Positions 53,089 through 61,974 of a stretch of 64,000 nt of DNA are shown here, in pieces; position 1 is the stretch's first letter, and each line of letters begins with the position of its first letter. The notes under the pieces were generated by a model, which saw only the letters and a program-made list of their open reading frames with translations, searched no databases and was not told the origin of the DNA. This stretch comes from Chloroflexota bacterium (GTDB lineage Bacteria > Chloroflexota > UBA6077 > FW602-bin22 > JACPRP01), in assembly GCA_023480885.1 (NCBI GenBank), contig JAMCWX010000075.1:1-64000 (forward strand), written 5' to 3'. The translations under genes and the position numbers were made by a program.

Positions 53089-54255
53089 CTACCTGTTCCC
53101 CAGCCAAAGGAAGTACTCCACCACCGCTTTGTTATAGGCTTCGGCGATCGTGTCGATGGTCTTGTCGTCGCGCAGCAACTGGCCCTCCGCGGGGTTTGTG
53201 ATGAACAGCGCCTCGCCGAGAACCGAAGGCATCGCGATGGGCTTTCCTTTGCCGCTCGTCGCTGGCCCCAGCACGTACAGATGAGTATGATAGACGGACT
53301 GCGTGTCCACCTTGACCCCTCGGTTGGACGGCCTGTAACCGAGAGAGCCGATCTCGTCGAGCAGGCTCTGCTGGAGGAACTGGGCCATCTTCTTGCTCTT
53401 GTCCGCAAATGGGCGGTCCTGGCAGTAGAAAACCTCGGTGCCACCCTGGGCATTGGCCGCGGCGTTGAAGTGGATGGACACGAAGAGGTCTGCCTTGGCC
53501 TCGTTGGCGATGTCTACCCTGGCCTGAAGATCATCAGACAGGTTGATCACGCCGTCTCCAGTTCGGTCCCTTGCTGGCTGATTGGCTGCTCCCGACGTGT
53601 TGCGGGTCAAGACTACCCTGAATCCTTCGGCCTCCAGTTTGGGTGCCAGCTTGAGGGCCACCTTCAGTGTCAAATTCTGCTCTCGCATCAGGTAGCCATC
53701 GGGGAACTTTCGCTCCGCCCCCGGGTCGACAGTGCCGCCATGTCCCGGGTCGATCGCCACGATGCCGCGCGGTTTTTTCGGCGCGTTGTCTGTCGAGGCG
53801 GGTACATCCTTAGGCGCATCCTTCGGCGCAGCTTTGGTTTGCTCTCCAGACGGGGTTTGCGTTGCCTCAGGCGTAGCGGTGGGCGAAGGCTGGGCTGCAG
53901 CGGTGGGCGGAGGCGTTGGCTCGGCCTCCGTGCTGCCGACTGCGGCTGAATCTGCTTGTGAATCGTCTCGGCCTGGTTCGCCCCGGGAGCTCAGCTTGCG
54001 TATGACTTCGGCGTTAAGTTTGGGACTACTCGTTTCTCGCGTTGCCCACGCGGGAAGGTTGATAGATTCCTGCCTCACGCCGGCGTCGCTTGCCGAAGCA
54101 AGTGGCACGATGCCAGATAGCAGGGCCGCTGTGCTCAACGAGAAGAGGACTATCGGAAGTGACACCAAGACGAATCCGTTAATGGGGAGGCTATGTGGCA
54201 GCCTGGAAATGAAAGAAAGAATCTTCTGGGCGCATAAGAGTGGTGATCTTCTCAA
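53089..54255 (-). CDS. N-acetylmuramoyl-L-alanine amidase (Amidase_3, AmiC/CwlM type)
   Basis: The 388-residue protein starts at TTG 54255, behind GAAAGGAC. A membrane or signal helix (about 26-50) leads to a Pro/Thr/Ala-rich linker (about 100-150, PTPPPTAAAQPSPTATPEAT). The zinc amidase domain runs from GIVAIDPGHGGTVDPGAE (first histidine) through MREQNLTLKVALKLAPKLE (glutamate) and FVSIHFNAAANAQGGTE (second histidine) to the final ALFITNPAEGQLLRDD (catalytic glutamate region). It cuts the bond between N-acetylmuramic acid and the peptide. It is upstream of, and on the same strand as, the LCP gene, so both belong to wall remodelling. Confidence 0.93.
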   Translation of the reverse strand: MRRSPLLCAQKILSFISRLPHSLPINGFVLVSLPIVLFSLSTAALLSGIVPLASASDAGVRQESINLPAWATRETSSPKLNAEVIRKLSSRGEPGRDDSQADSAAVGSTEAEPTPPPTAAAQPSPTATPEATQTPSGEQTKAAPKDAPKDVPASTDNAPKKPRGIVAIDPGHGGTVDPGAERKFPDGYLMREQNLTLKVALKLAPKLEAEGFRVVLTRNTSGAANQPARDRTGDGVINLSDDLQARVDIANEAKADLFVSIHFNAAANAQGGTEVFYCQDRPFADKSKKMAQFLQQSLLDEIGSLGYRPSNRGVKVDTQSVYHTHLYVLGPATSGKGKPIAMPSVLGEALFITNPAEGQLLRDDKTIDTIAEAYNKAVVEYFLWLGNR

Positions 54256-54602
54256 TCCACGTCCTTTCTAGTCCATCGAGGGACGGTCCGCGCGTTGTCG
54301 TTGGGGTGAGGTGCGGAATGTGGATACACCGCGTTTTGAAGATTGTTCTGGCAGGCGATAAGTGCCAGGTGCTTGAGTCTAATGCAGTTGGGCATTCGAA
54401 CGGAATAGGAATAAAGTACCAAAGGATGACTTCTTCTAATGATATCTTATCCAGTCAGTTCACGTATGTTGACACGAGCGGGCGGCGGAATTACACTATC
54501 GCTGGCAAAAGGGACGCGATGGATGCGGTGGCCTTCTCGCCAGCACGTATCGCGAAGTGGCCAGGAGGCAAGCGACGCAATTCAGGTTTGAAGGAGTGAG
54601 CC
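54256..54602. other. spacer between divergent amidase and type IIG genes
   Basis: 347 bases without a convincing gene. An open frame of 119 codons ends at TGA 54597-54599 but has no protein-like character. A promoter at 54469-54497 points to the type IIG gene. Confidence 0.5.
54469..54497 (+). promoter_or_regulatory. promoter of the type IIG restriction-modification gene
   Basis: A perfect TTGACA (54469-54474), 17 bp, then TACACT (54492-54497). The transcript would start about 100 bases before the ATA codon at 54603. Confidence 0.55.
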
Positions 54603-57590
54603 ATAGCTGACAAGCTGACACCATCTGCGGACGAAGCCCGCGTCGAGATCGCCAAGCTTGTTGACAAGTTTGCTAAAGAGCACAACCTGGCACAGTCCGA
54701 AGCTGATGTCAGGGCGGGCTACATTGATCTTCTCTTTCACGCGCTGGGTTGGAATGTCTACAACGAGCCTGGCCAAACGACCAACTACCGGCGTGAGGGC
54801 TACGTTCGCGGCGCTGGTTACGTGGATGTGGGACTTGAGCTTCGAGGCCAGCCAGTGCTCTTCCTGGAAGCCAAGCGGTTCGGAAGGATACCCCCCGCCT
54901 TAGAACGCGCTGGCGACCGTACCACCGAGGAGAAACAAGCCTTCAGGTACGCTCGCGGTAAGAAGATAACCTACGCGGTCCTTACGAACTTCGAACGGCT
55001 GCACCTCTTCAACGCCGACCACGAGCGTCTGATCTATGCCTTCGACCAGCCGCAAGATTATCTCAAGAATTTTGAAGCGCTCTGGCGCCTTTCTCCCTCG
55101 GAGGTGGAACGCGGCAGCCTGCTGTGGTGGGAGGGCCAGTTGGGGAAGAGGGATGTGGATCTGGAGTTCCTCGCTGCGCTTCGGCGGTGGCGTCTGGAAT
55201 TGGCCAATGCCATCTACCAGCGCAACGCTGGTAACCCTCACCTCGGCTACAAGGACGGGGGTTTCGACTTCGATCAGCTTATGACGGCGGTACAGCGCAT
55301 CCTCGACCGCCTCATACTGATTCGCTATGGCGACGACAAGGAGGTGCTCCTCACACACGACCTGCTGGATACAATGCTGGCCGACTATCGTAATCGAGGG
55401 GCCTATGCTAGCCCCGACCATTTGATGCGCGCGTTTGTGGACCTGTCTCATATGATGGACAAGCATCACAACACAACCCTCTTCGCACCCAGCCACGTCT
55501 GCGAGCAAGTGACCGTTCCCAACGAGACGCTGGCTAAGGTGATCGAGGAGATGATTAGCATCTCGTTCCGGAAGTTCACATCCGATATTCTGGGCAACAC
55601 TTATGAGAGCTATCTCGGCACCAGGTTAACCTTGCGCAATGGCCAGATCGAGGACGAAGAGCGCCGGGACGTTCGCAAGGGCAACGGCATCTACTACACG
55701 CCAGGCTGGGTCGTGGAGTACATCGTGGACAGCACCCTGGGGCGTCGCCTGAAGGAACTGGAGGAGGAACACGGCCTCCACGCTATCGAGAAGGTCCGTG
55801 GGCTGGCCATTCTGGACCCAGCCAGCGGTTCCGGCTCTTTCCTGATCTACGCCTACCGAGTGCTCGCGAACTTTTATCGGCGCCTGAACGAGCGCATTGC
55901 TCAGGAGCAGGCGCGGCTACTAGCCAACGCTGCCCAGTTCAAGCTTTTTGAAACCCTGGAGGAGATTAAGGACCTGCCTCAGCCGGTCACTGATTATCCT
56001 GATGTGATCCTACAGGAGCACCTGTTCGGCGTGGACCTCGACCCAGAGGCCGCTGAAATCGCCGCTGTAAACCTGACCATGCAGGCGTTTGCCGACTCCC
56101 ACGAGAAGAAGCTGCCGCTGATCCTGAACGAGAACATCAAGGTGGGCAACTCGCTTGTCTCTGGCGGTGAGGAGGATCTGAAGCGCTACTTTGGCGAAAC
56201 CTGGCTGGAGAAGCGCCCCTTCAACTGGGCAGACGAGTTCCCCGAGGTTATGGGGCGAGGGGGTTTCGACCTGGTGGTGGGGAACCCGCCGTATGTCGGA
56301 TTTCACGGTTTTGACGAAGAAAAGCCCTATTATAAAGATGCGTTCGACTGCGCTTCGGGACGGTTTGACCTTTATATGCTGTTTATCGAGCAAAGCTTAC
56401 GTGTACTCAAGTCCGGCGGTTTGCTGGGCTTTATTTGTCCCACAAACTTCATGAAGCGGCAGCATGGTGAGGCGCTTCGCAGTACGCTGAAGCGGGGCTC
56501 AACGATAGTGGAAATCGTTGATTTCAAGCACGGCAGAGTTTTCGCAGACGCTCTAAACTACACGTGCATCATGATTCTTCAAAAGAGCGAACCTTCGCCG
56601 ACCCACGTAATCACTTACCGCGCAGAAAGCACGGAAGCGAGTTCTTACGGCATCGGCCAAGACCAACTGTCTAGCAGCGGTTGGGTGTTCCTGAGCCCTG
56701 AAGCCTCGCCGTTAGGGGACAAGATCAAATCTTCGAAGACCGTTCCATTGGACAGCCTTGTCGACGGAATCGAGGAGGGGATCGTCACTGGGAAAAACGA
56801 CGTATTCGTTCTTAGCGGGGATGAGGCTTCGCGTATCGCACTCGAACCGGCCGTAATTCGTTCGGCGATTCAGGGGAAGCAGATATATCGGTACCGCGTT
56901 GGAGAATTGCCGCGTGTTTTGATCTACCCATACGAGAATGTGCACGGGAAAGCCATACCTTTGGAGGAAAGCGCTTTTGCGGCAAGGTACCCGACTGCCT
57001 ATCGCTATCTTCTATCTAGAAAGAACGAACTATCTGGTAGGTCGTACTTTGATCGTTCTACAAAGGCATGGTACGAACTTTGGAACGAGAGGAGTTACAG
57101 CAAACAGGCATGCCCGAAGATCGTTGTTCGAGAGCTGGCAACTCGTAGCACATTTGCGTTAGGTGACGAGGCCCAATTCTACCTTGACACGGTTTGCGGG
57201 ATTGTCCCACGCGACAGGCGAGAAGAATCCCTGTACTACCTTCTGGGGCTCCTTAACTCGTCTCTTCTGAATTACTATTACAAAGCTACCACTGTGCCCA
57301 AGGCCAATGGCTTCTTCATCTACAAGACTCACTTCCTCAAACAGCTCCCCATAGGCCGCGTCGACTTCGATGATGCCGGAGAGAGGGAGATGCACGGTCA
57401 TCTGGTGAGACTAGTCGAGCGCATGCTGGGGCTGCACAAACGCAAAGCCGAGTTGTCTCTACCGCAGAGCGAATTGGAGGATGTCGAGCGTCTTATCGAC
57501 GAGACCGACTGCGAGATTGATGACTTGGTCTATGACCTCTACGGCTTGACGGAGGAAGAGCGGCAGGTGGTGGAGGGGGCTGGGCGCTAA
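54603..57590 (+). CDS. type IIG (Eco57I-like) restriction-modification protein with ATA at the expected start
   Basis: The open frame begins right after TGA 54597 and codes 995 residues from ATA 54603, which stands six bases after AAGGAG. The N-terminal nuclease part reads EADVRAGYIDLLFHALGWN, then VDVGLELRGQPVLFLEAKRFG with D75, E89 and K91 as the PD-(D/E)xK site. The gamma-class N6-adenine methyltransferase part has YYTPGWVVEYIVDSTLG, motif I ILDPASGSGSFLI and motif IV GNPPYVGFHGF. A target-recognition domain of about 300 residues, with KQIYRYRVG and FDRSTKAWYELW, completes the enzyme. The first standard start in frame, GTG 54822, would remove the nuclease N-terminus. Either ATA is used weakly, or an ATG was lost by mutation and restriction is silenced while methylation may survive. 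Confidence 0.85.
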   Translation: MADKLTPSADEARVEIAKLVDKFAKEHNLAQSEADVRAGYIDLLFHALGWNVYNEPGQTTNYRREGYVRGAGYVDVGLELRGQPVLFLEAKRFGRIPPALERAGDRTTEEKQAFRYARGKKITYAVLTNFERLHLFNADHERLIYAFDQPQDYLKNFEALWRLSPSEVERGSLLWWEGQLGKRDVDLEFLAALRRWRLELANAIYQRNAGNPHLGYKDGGFDFDQLMTAVQRILDRLILIRYGDDKEVLLTHDLLDTMLADYRNRGAYASPDHLMRAFVDLSHMMDKHHNTTLFAPSHVCEQVTVPNETLAKVIEEMISISFRKFTSDILGNTYESYLGTRLTLRNGQIEDEERRDVRKGNGIYYTPGWVVEYIVDSTLGRRLKELEEEHGLHAIEKVRGLAILDPASGSGSFLIYAYRVLANFYRRLNERIAQEQARLLANAAQFKLFETLEEIKDLPQPVTDYPDVILQEHLFGVDLDPEAAEIAAVNLTMQAFADSHEKKLPLILNENIKVGNSLVSGGEEDLKRYFGETWLEKRPFNWADEFPEVMGRGGFDLVVGNPPYVGFHGFDEEKPYYKDAFDCASGRFDLYMLFIEQSLRVLKSGGLLGFICPTNFMKRQHGEALRSTLKRGSTIVEIVDFKHGRVFADALNYTCIMILQKSEPSPTHVITYRAESTEASSYGIGQDQLSSSGWVFLSPEASPLGDKIKSSKTVPLDSLVDGIEEGIVTGKNDVFVLSGDEASRIALEPAVIRSAIQGKQIYRYRVGELPRVLIYPYENVHGKAIPLEESAFAARYPTAYRYLLSRKNELSGRSYFDRSTKAWYELWNERSYSKQACPKIVVRELATRSTFALGDEAQFYLDTVCGIVPRDRREESLYYLLGLLNSSLLNYYYKATTVPKANGFFIYKTHFLKQLPIGRVDFDDAGEREMHGHLVRLVERMLGLHKRKAELSLPQSELEDVERLIDETDCEIDDLVYDLYGLTEEERQVVEGAGR

Positions 57591-57612
57591 TGCGATTCAG
57601 AGGAAGCACGTT

Positions 57613-57636
57613 GGGCTCCATGAGGAAGCCCTTTTT
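57613..57636 (+). terminator. intrinsic terminator after the type IIG gene
   Basis: GGGCT (57613-57617), a 9-base loop, AGCCC (57627-57631) and five T. It lies between the convergent type IIG and DUF5615 genes. Confidence 0.6.
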
Positions 57637-57698
57637 GACGTAGGTCAAAAGCGACCCGTTTCTCACCGCCAACAGACGGCACCCCCTAGCGACCATCT

Positions 57699-58085
57699 CT
57701 AGCGATATACTCTGAATGTGTTTGTCCCTACCTCAAACATAAGCCGCTTATCGCTTAGTCCTTGGACTTGCTCATACTCAAATTCAATCGATTCGATGAG
57801 GGCCTTGGTTCGTGCAAGCCCCATTGGCTCGCTACAGGTGTATGTGATTCTACCTAAATCCCGCAGTTTTTGGCGGTTCCCTTCAGGGAATCGACTCACT
57901 ATCGCCTTAAAGTGTTTGTGATTCCAAGTAACCACGATGGCGCCTAATATGTTGCCGCTGGTGGCAATGACTGGGTCTGGCGCTCCAGCCGCCAGCAAAT
58001 CACGCACATGCAGCGTGTCATGTCCGCGAGACTCGTAGAATTCCACGACAGAAGCAGGCACATTTTCGTCAACGAGCAGAAGCAT
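57699..58085 (-). CDS. DUF5615 PIN-like toxin-type protein
   Basis: The 128-residue protein starts at ATG 58085: MLLLVDENVPASVVEFYESRGHD. It continues with TLHVRDLLAAGAPDPVIATSG and VVTWNHKHFKAIV, the DUF5615/Mut7-C-like PIN fold in which the aspartates of D-E-N and G-A-x-D are metal ligands. Such proteins are found beside DUF433 antitoxins, as here. A longer start at 58133 would overlap the upstream gene by 35 bases and is less likely. Toxicity is inferred from the pairing. Confidence 0.75.
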   Translation of the reverse strand: MLLLVDENVPASVVEFYESRGHDTLHVRDLLAAGAPDPVIATSGNILGAIVVTWNHKHFKAIVSRFPEGNRQKLRDLGRITYTCSEPMGLARTKALIESIEFEYEQVQGLSDKRLMFEVGTNTFRVYR

Positions 58086-58098
58086 TTTCTGCCGAGAC

Positions 58099-58743
58099 TT
58101 ACCCTGCCTGCTTGCGGCGTCGCTCAACTTCATGCGCTATTGCCGCACGAACATCTTCGGGGGTAAGTCGCGGATACTCCTTAATTATTGCGTCGATACT
58201 ATACCCGGCTTGGGAAAAATTCCATATCGCCACGGTGGAGATCCTCGTTCCTGCTATGCTATCCGCGTTATGAAGAATATATCGACTGTGGATTATTCTT
58301 CCAATTTGCTCCGGTTTCCGCTCGCGAAGTTTCTCGGCTGCCTCACGCATCTCCCTCTGAATCCGATCCATTTCGATAGGCATCGCTGTTTGAAATGGCA
58401 GCACTCCTGTTCTTCGAATTCCAGCGTCGTCTTCAAAAAAGACTCTTCTGCCGCGAACGTAAAATGTCAGCGACGCCCAAGGACTATCGTATCGGTCCTT
58501 GAGCCACGCACCCAACTTCCTGAGTTCTTGCAAAGAAACATGATATTTGTTGAGGAGCAGTGCCAGCGTCCGAAGTCCCACAACATCTTTGAACGAGTAG
58601 ATACGGCCGAATGGTCGACGCCGACATTCGTCGGCATACTGAGGAGCAAAGAACCCTTGGCTGTCCCAATAACGGAGTTGCCGCATCGAAAGACCCGTGA
58701 GTTGACAAACGTGCTCAGCACTGAAAGCTACCAGCTCAGCCAT
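58099..58743 (-). CDS. MerR-type HTH fused to a DUF433 antitoxin domain
   Basis: The 214-residue protein begins with a MerR-like winged helix (FSAEHVCQLTGLSMRQLRYWDSQGFF and YSFKDVVGLRTLALL). A middle region contains a charged helix (MDRIQREMREAAEKLRERKPEQ). It ends with DUF433 (IAGTRISTVAIWNFSQAGYSIDAIIKEYPRLTPEDVRAAI, seen in parts). DUF433 proteins are antitoxins of DUF5615/PIN toxins. The fusion would place promoter control and toxin binding in one protein. It lies 13 bp before the DUF5615 gene in the same operon. Confidence 0.82.
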   Translation of the reverse strand: MAELVAFSAEHVCQLTGLSMRQLRYWDSQGFFAPQYADECRRRPFGRIYSFKDVVGLRTLALLLNKYHVSLQELRKLGAWLKDRYDSPWASLTFYVRGRRVFFEDDAGIRRTGVLPFQTAMPIEMDRIQREMREAAEKLRERKPEQIGRIIHSRYILHNADSIAGTRISTVAIWNFSQAGYSIDAIIKEYPRLTPEDVRAAIAHEVERRRKQAG

Positions 58744-58904
58744 GGATCATTACCTCCTTATAAACCAGCCAAGCGAAGAAGTGACGTGAGTGCAAGCTGC
58801 TCTGTGTATCAGAGTATCAGGTAAAGGGTATTCCAGTCAACCTGTCCACTATTCATCTTAGCTATGACATACATACAACAAGGCGGCTTGGTGGATTGTA
58901 GCAC

Positions 58905-59077
58905 TCAGTGGACTCGTCGGTCAATGTTTTGAAAGAACATTGAGGATCTACCCCTAGCGAAACCGATGTGGAATGACATACCCAACGCGTCCCATATGTC
59001 CAGGATGTCGTGCATATGCTTGATCGAGCGGAAAGCCGTGTCCAGCTTGAACACCAGGACCACTGCCAACTCCCACT
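58905..59077 (-). pseudogene. serine recombinase (resolvase/invertase) fragment
   Basis: The minus strand from 59077 reads WELAVVLVFKLDTAFRSIKH then MHDILDIWDALGMSF and a diverged end to the stop at 58905-58907. This is the resolvase segment around the conserved K-L-D-R-x-x-R-S motif, here KLDTAFRS with the first arginine replaced by T. The catalytic serine region and the DNA-binding domain are absent. It is a remnant of a mobile element at the right border of the accessory region. Confidence 0.72.
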
Positions 59078-59097
59078 ACCCGTGGCCCAACTTATTT

Positions 59098-59127
59098 GAC
59101 AATGCCATCGGGGATAAGATAGTATAG
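59098..59127 (+). promoter_or_regulatory. argG promoter
   Basis: TTGACA (59098-59103), 18 bp, TAGTAT (59122-59127). It has the same hexamers and spacing as the promoter at 25640. No ARG-box-like palindrome was recognised. Confidence 0.6.
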
Positions 59128-59165
59128 TCGCAATTCTACGGGATTGACCTTGGAGGATGACGCTG

Positions 59166-60422
59166 GTGGAAAAAGTTGTCTTGGCGTATTCCGGTGGGTT
59201 GGACACCTCGGTTGCCATCAGGTGGTTGGGGGAGAAATATGGCCTCGACGTCGTCACTTTGACGATCGATCTCGGTGCTAACGATCGCGACCTCGAAGGC
59301 ATCAGGGAAAAGGCGATCAAGATCGGCGCTGTCAAGGCGGTAGTGGTCGACGCAAAAGAGCTGTTCGTGAGGCACTTCATTTTCCCTGCCCTGCAGGCCG
59401 GCGCCCTGTATGAGGGAGAGTATCCGCTGGCTACAGCGCTGGCGCGTCCTTTGATTGCCAAGCTGCTGGTCGACGTGGCGCGGGATGAGAACGCCCAGGC
59501 CGTCGCCCACGGTTGCACGGGCAAAGGCAACGACCAGGTTCGCTTCGACGTGGCGGTTGCCGCCCTGGCGCCTGACCTGAAGGTTATCGCCCCCATCAGG
59601 GAATGGAAGATGTCCCGCGAGGAAGAGATCGAGTATGCCGTGGAGCGGGGAATCCCTGTTCCCGTGACTGTGGCCAGTCCGTACAGCATCGATCAGAACC
59701 TCTGGGGACGAAGCATTGAGTGCGGCGCGCTGGAAGACCCCTGGACCGAGCCGCCAGCCGACGTGTTCCAATGGACGGCGGCCCCGCATAAATCGCCTGA
59801 CGAGCCTCTTTACGTAGAGCTCGAATTCGAGCGCGGGATACCGGTCGCCTTGAACGGCGAGCGGATGGATAGCATTGCCCTGATCACCGCTCTGAACGAG
59901 CTGGCGGGCAACCACGGCGTTGGCCGGATCGATATGGTCGAGAATCGCCTTGTGGGCATCAAGTCGCGCGAGGTCTACGAGGCCCCGGCCGCGGTCACTC
60001 TGCACAAAGCGCACCAAGCGCTGGAGGCGCTTACTCTCAGCAAGGACTCCATCAGGTTCAAAGCTATCGTCGCTCAGAATTACGCCGACTTGATCTACAA
60101 CGGCCTGTGGTTCTCGTCGTTGCACCAGGACATCGCCGCCTACGTTGCCAGCTCGCAGAGGAACGTGACCGGCACCATCCGAGTGAAGCTGTTCAAGGGC
60201 ATTTGCCAGGTGGTGGGCCGCCAGTCGGAGAAATCCCTGTACAGACACGCTTTGGCAACCTACGACAGGGGCGATGCCTTCGATTATACCGCCGCCGAGG
60301 GTTTCATCAAGCTCTGGGGCCTGCCCCTCAAGACGCAAGCGCAAGTGCAATTGCTCGGCCAGGGCGAGACGTACGGTATTTTGCCTCCAAAGGTAGAGTA
60401 TAAGGGCAAAGACGAAAGCTAA
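59166..60422 (+). CDS. argG: argininosuccinate synthase
   Basis: ArgG joins citrulline and aspartate using ATP. The P-loop-like pyrophosphatase motif is LAYSGGLDTSVAIRWL near the N-terminus, followed by AHGCTGKGNDQVRFD and SIECGALEDPW. GTG 59166 is chosen because GGAGG (59152-59156) is 9 bases upstream and directly abuts the ATG at 59157, which is too close to be used. The product from GTG is 418 residues, normal for the family. It is followed after 9 bp by argH, so the last two steps of arginine synthesis are coupled. Confidence 0.96.
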   Translation: MEKVVLAYSGGLDTSVAIRWLGEKYGLDVVTLTIDLGANDRDLEGIREKAIKIGAVKAVVVDAKELFVRHFIFPALQAGALYEGEYPLATALARPLIAKLLVDVARDENAQAVAHGCTGKGNDQVRFDVAVAALAPDLKVIAPIREWKMSREEEIEYAVERGIPVPVTVASPYSIDQNLWGRSIECGALEDPWTEPPADVFQWTAAPHKSPDEPLYVELEFERGIPVALNGERMDSIALITALNELAGNHGVGRIDMVENRLVGIKSREVYEAPAAVTLHKAHQALEALTLSKDSIRFKAIVAQNYADLIYNGLWFSSLHQDIAAYVASSQRNVTGTIRVKLFKGICQVVGRQSEKSLYRHALATYDRGDAFDYTAAEGFIKLWGLPLKTQAQVQLLGQGETYGILPPKVEYKGKDES

Positions 60423-60431
60423 GAATACTGT

Positions 60432-61853
60432 ATGAAGCTCTGGGCTGGACGCTTTCAAAAGGATACCGATAGGGCCGTGGAGAACTTCACGGCGTCGATT
60501 CATTTCGACCAGCGACTGTATCGCTACGACATTTTGGGTAGCATCGCGCACAGCCGCATGCTTGTCAAGCAGGGAATTATCGAGCAAGGCGAAGGCGACG
60601 CCATCGTGCGCGGCCTTGCCGAGATCCTGGACGAAATAGAAACCGACCAGTTCCCGTGGCGGGTCGAATTGGAAGACGTTCATATGAACGTCGAAGCTCG
60701 CTTGAAAGAGAAGATCGGCGACGTTGCCGGGAAGTTGCACACGGCGCGAAGCCGCAACGACCAGGTCGCTCTGGATGCGCGCCTCTTCGCCAAGGATGCT
60801 ATTAGAGATGCTGTCGAGCGACTGGCGGCAGTGCAGCAAACGCTAACGGAGCTTTCCCGAAAGCACCTGGGCGCGGTTATGCCAGGATATACTCATCTGC
60901 AGCGAGCGCAACCCGTCCTGTTGTCGCATCACCTCATGGCCTACTTCGAGATGTTCCAGCGCGACGTGGCTCGCTTCCGAGCTGCATATCAGCGCTGCGA
61001 TGTCTTGCCTTTGGGTTCAGGCGCCCTGGCCGGGACGACGTTCCCAATCGACCGGGAAGCCGTACGTGAGGCGCTCGGCTTTGCCGAGGCCAGCCGTAAT
61101 AGCATGGATAGTGTCAGCGATCGGGACTTTGTCGTCGACTACTTAGCCGCTGCCGCCACCGTGATGATGCATCTCTCACGTCTGGCTGAGGAATTCGTGC
61201 TCTGGTCGTCGGGCGAGTTCGGCTTCGTGGAGCTGGATGATGCCTACAGCACTGGCAGTAGCATGATGCCGCAGAAGAAGAACCCCGACGTGGCAGAGCT
61301 CATCCGTGGAAAGACGGGGCGGGTCTACGGACATCTGCAGGCCATACTCACTCTGCTGAAGGCGCTGCCTCTGACGTACAATCGCGACCTGCAAGAGGAC
61401 AAAGAGGCGTTTTTCGACACTGTCGATACGTTGCTCGCCTGCCTTGAGCTAATGAACGGGATGCTGCGGTCGGCGCGATTTGTGACCGAGCGGATGCGCG
61501 GCGCGGCTGGCGAGAGCTTCACTCTGGCCACCGACGTTGCGGACTACCTCGTCCGGCGCGGCCTTCCCTTCCGCCAGGCGCACGAGGTTGTTGGCAAGCT
61601 GGTGGCCTATTGTCTGGATACGGATCGAGACTTGACCAGGCTTACTCTAGAGGAATACCGCCGATACTCTCCCGCTTTTGATAGCGATGTCCTGAACATT
61701 ACGGTCACTTCCGCCGTAGGCGCGCGCGCCTGCCCTGGCGGAACCGCTCCTCGCCAGGTCGACGCGGCAATGCAGGCGGCAGATGCAATCGTCGAGGATA
61801 ACCTTGAGTGGTTGAAGCAGACGCCGCCGATCAGACTCATCCCGCTGACCTAG
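60432..61853 (+). CDS. argH: argininosuccinate lyase
   Basis: ArgH splits argininosuccinate into arginine and fumarate. The 473-residue protein starts MKLWAGRFQKDTDRAVENFTASI and has HTARSRNDQVALDARLF, YTHLQRAQPVLLSHHL and the fumarase-superfamily signature GSSMMPQKKNPDVAELIRGK, whose loop supplies the catalytic serine. It shares the argG promoter. The end shows no terminator. Confidence 0.97.
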   Translation: MKLWAGRFQKDTDRAVENFTASIHFDQRLYRYDILGSIAHSRMLVKQGIIEQGEGDAIVRGLAEILDEIETDQFPWRVELEDVHMNVEARLKEKIGDVAGKLHTARSRNDQVALDARLFAKDAIRDAVERLAAVQQTLTELSRKHLGAVMPGYTHLQRAQPVLLSHHLMAYFEMFQRDVARFRAAYQRCDVLPLGSGALAGTTFPIDREAVREALGFAEASRNSMDSVSDRDFVVDYLAAAATVMMHLSRLAEEFVLWSSGEFGFVELDDAYSTGSSMMPQKKNPDVAELIRGKTGRVYGHLQAILTLLKALPLTYNRDLQEDKEAFFDTVDTLLACLELMNGMLRSARFVTERMRGAAGESFTLATDVADYLVRRGLPFRQAHEVVGKLVAYCLDTDRDLTRLTLEEYRRYSPAFDSDVLNITVTSAVGARACPGGTAPRQVDAAMQAADAIVEDNLEWLKQTPPIRLIPLT

Positions 61854-61934
61854 CCCCCACCGATTTAGATGAGATTTAGATAACAAAATCTTCACATTAG
61901 CTGGCATCGGTACTAAATTACTAACAGGAAGCGG

Positions 61935-61963
61935 TTGACCAGACGCCAGAGTTGCGGTATAAT
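61935..61963 (+). promoter_or_regulatory. promoter of the LysM-NlpC gene
   Basis: TTGACC (61935-61940), 17 bp, and a perfect TATAAT (61958-61963), leaving a leader of about 170 bases. Confidence 0.7.
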
Positions 61964-61974
61964 GCGCCCGTCGT

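Noticed and set aside
54240-54599. 119-codon open frame before the type IIG gene
   Set aside because: It has no protein-like features, overlaps the amidase start and ends inside the ribosome-binding site of the next gene.
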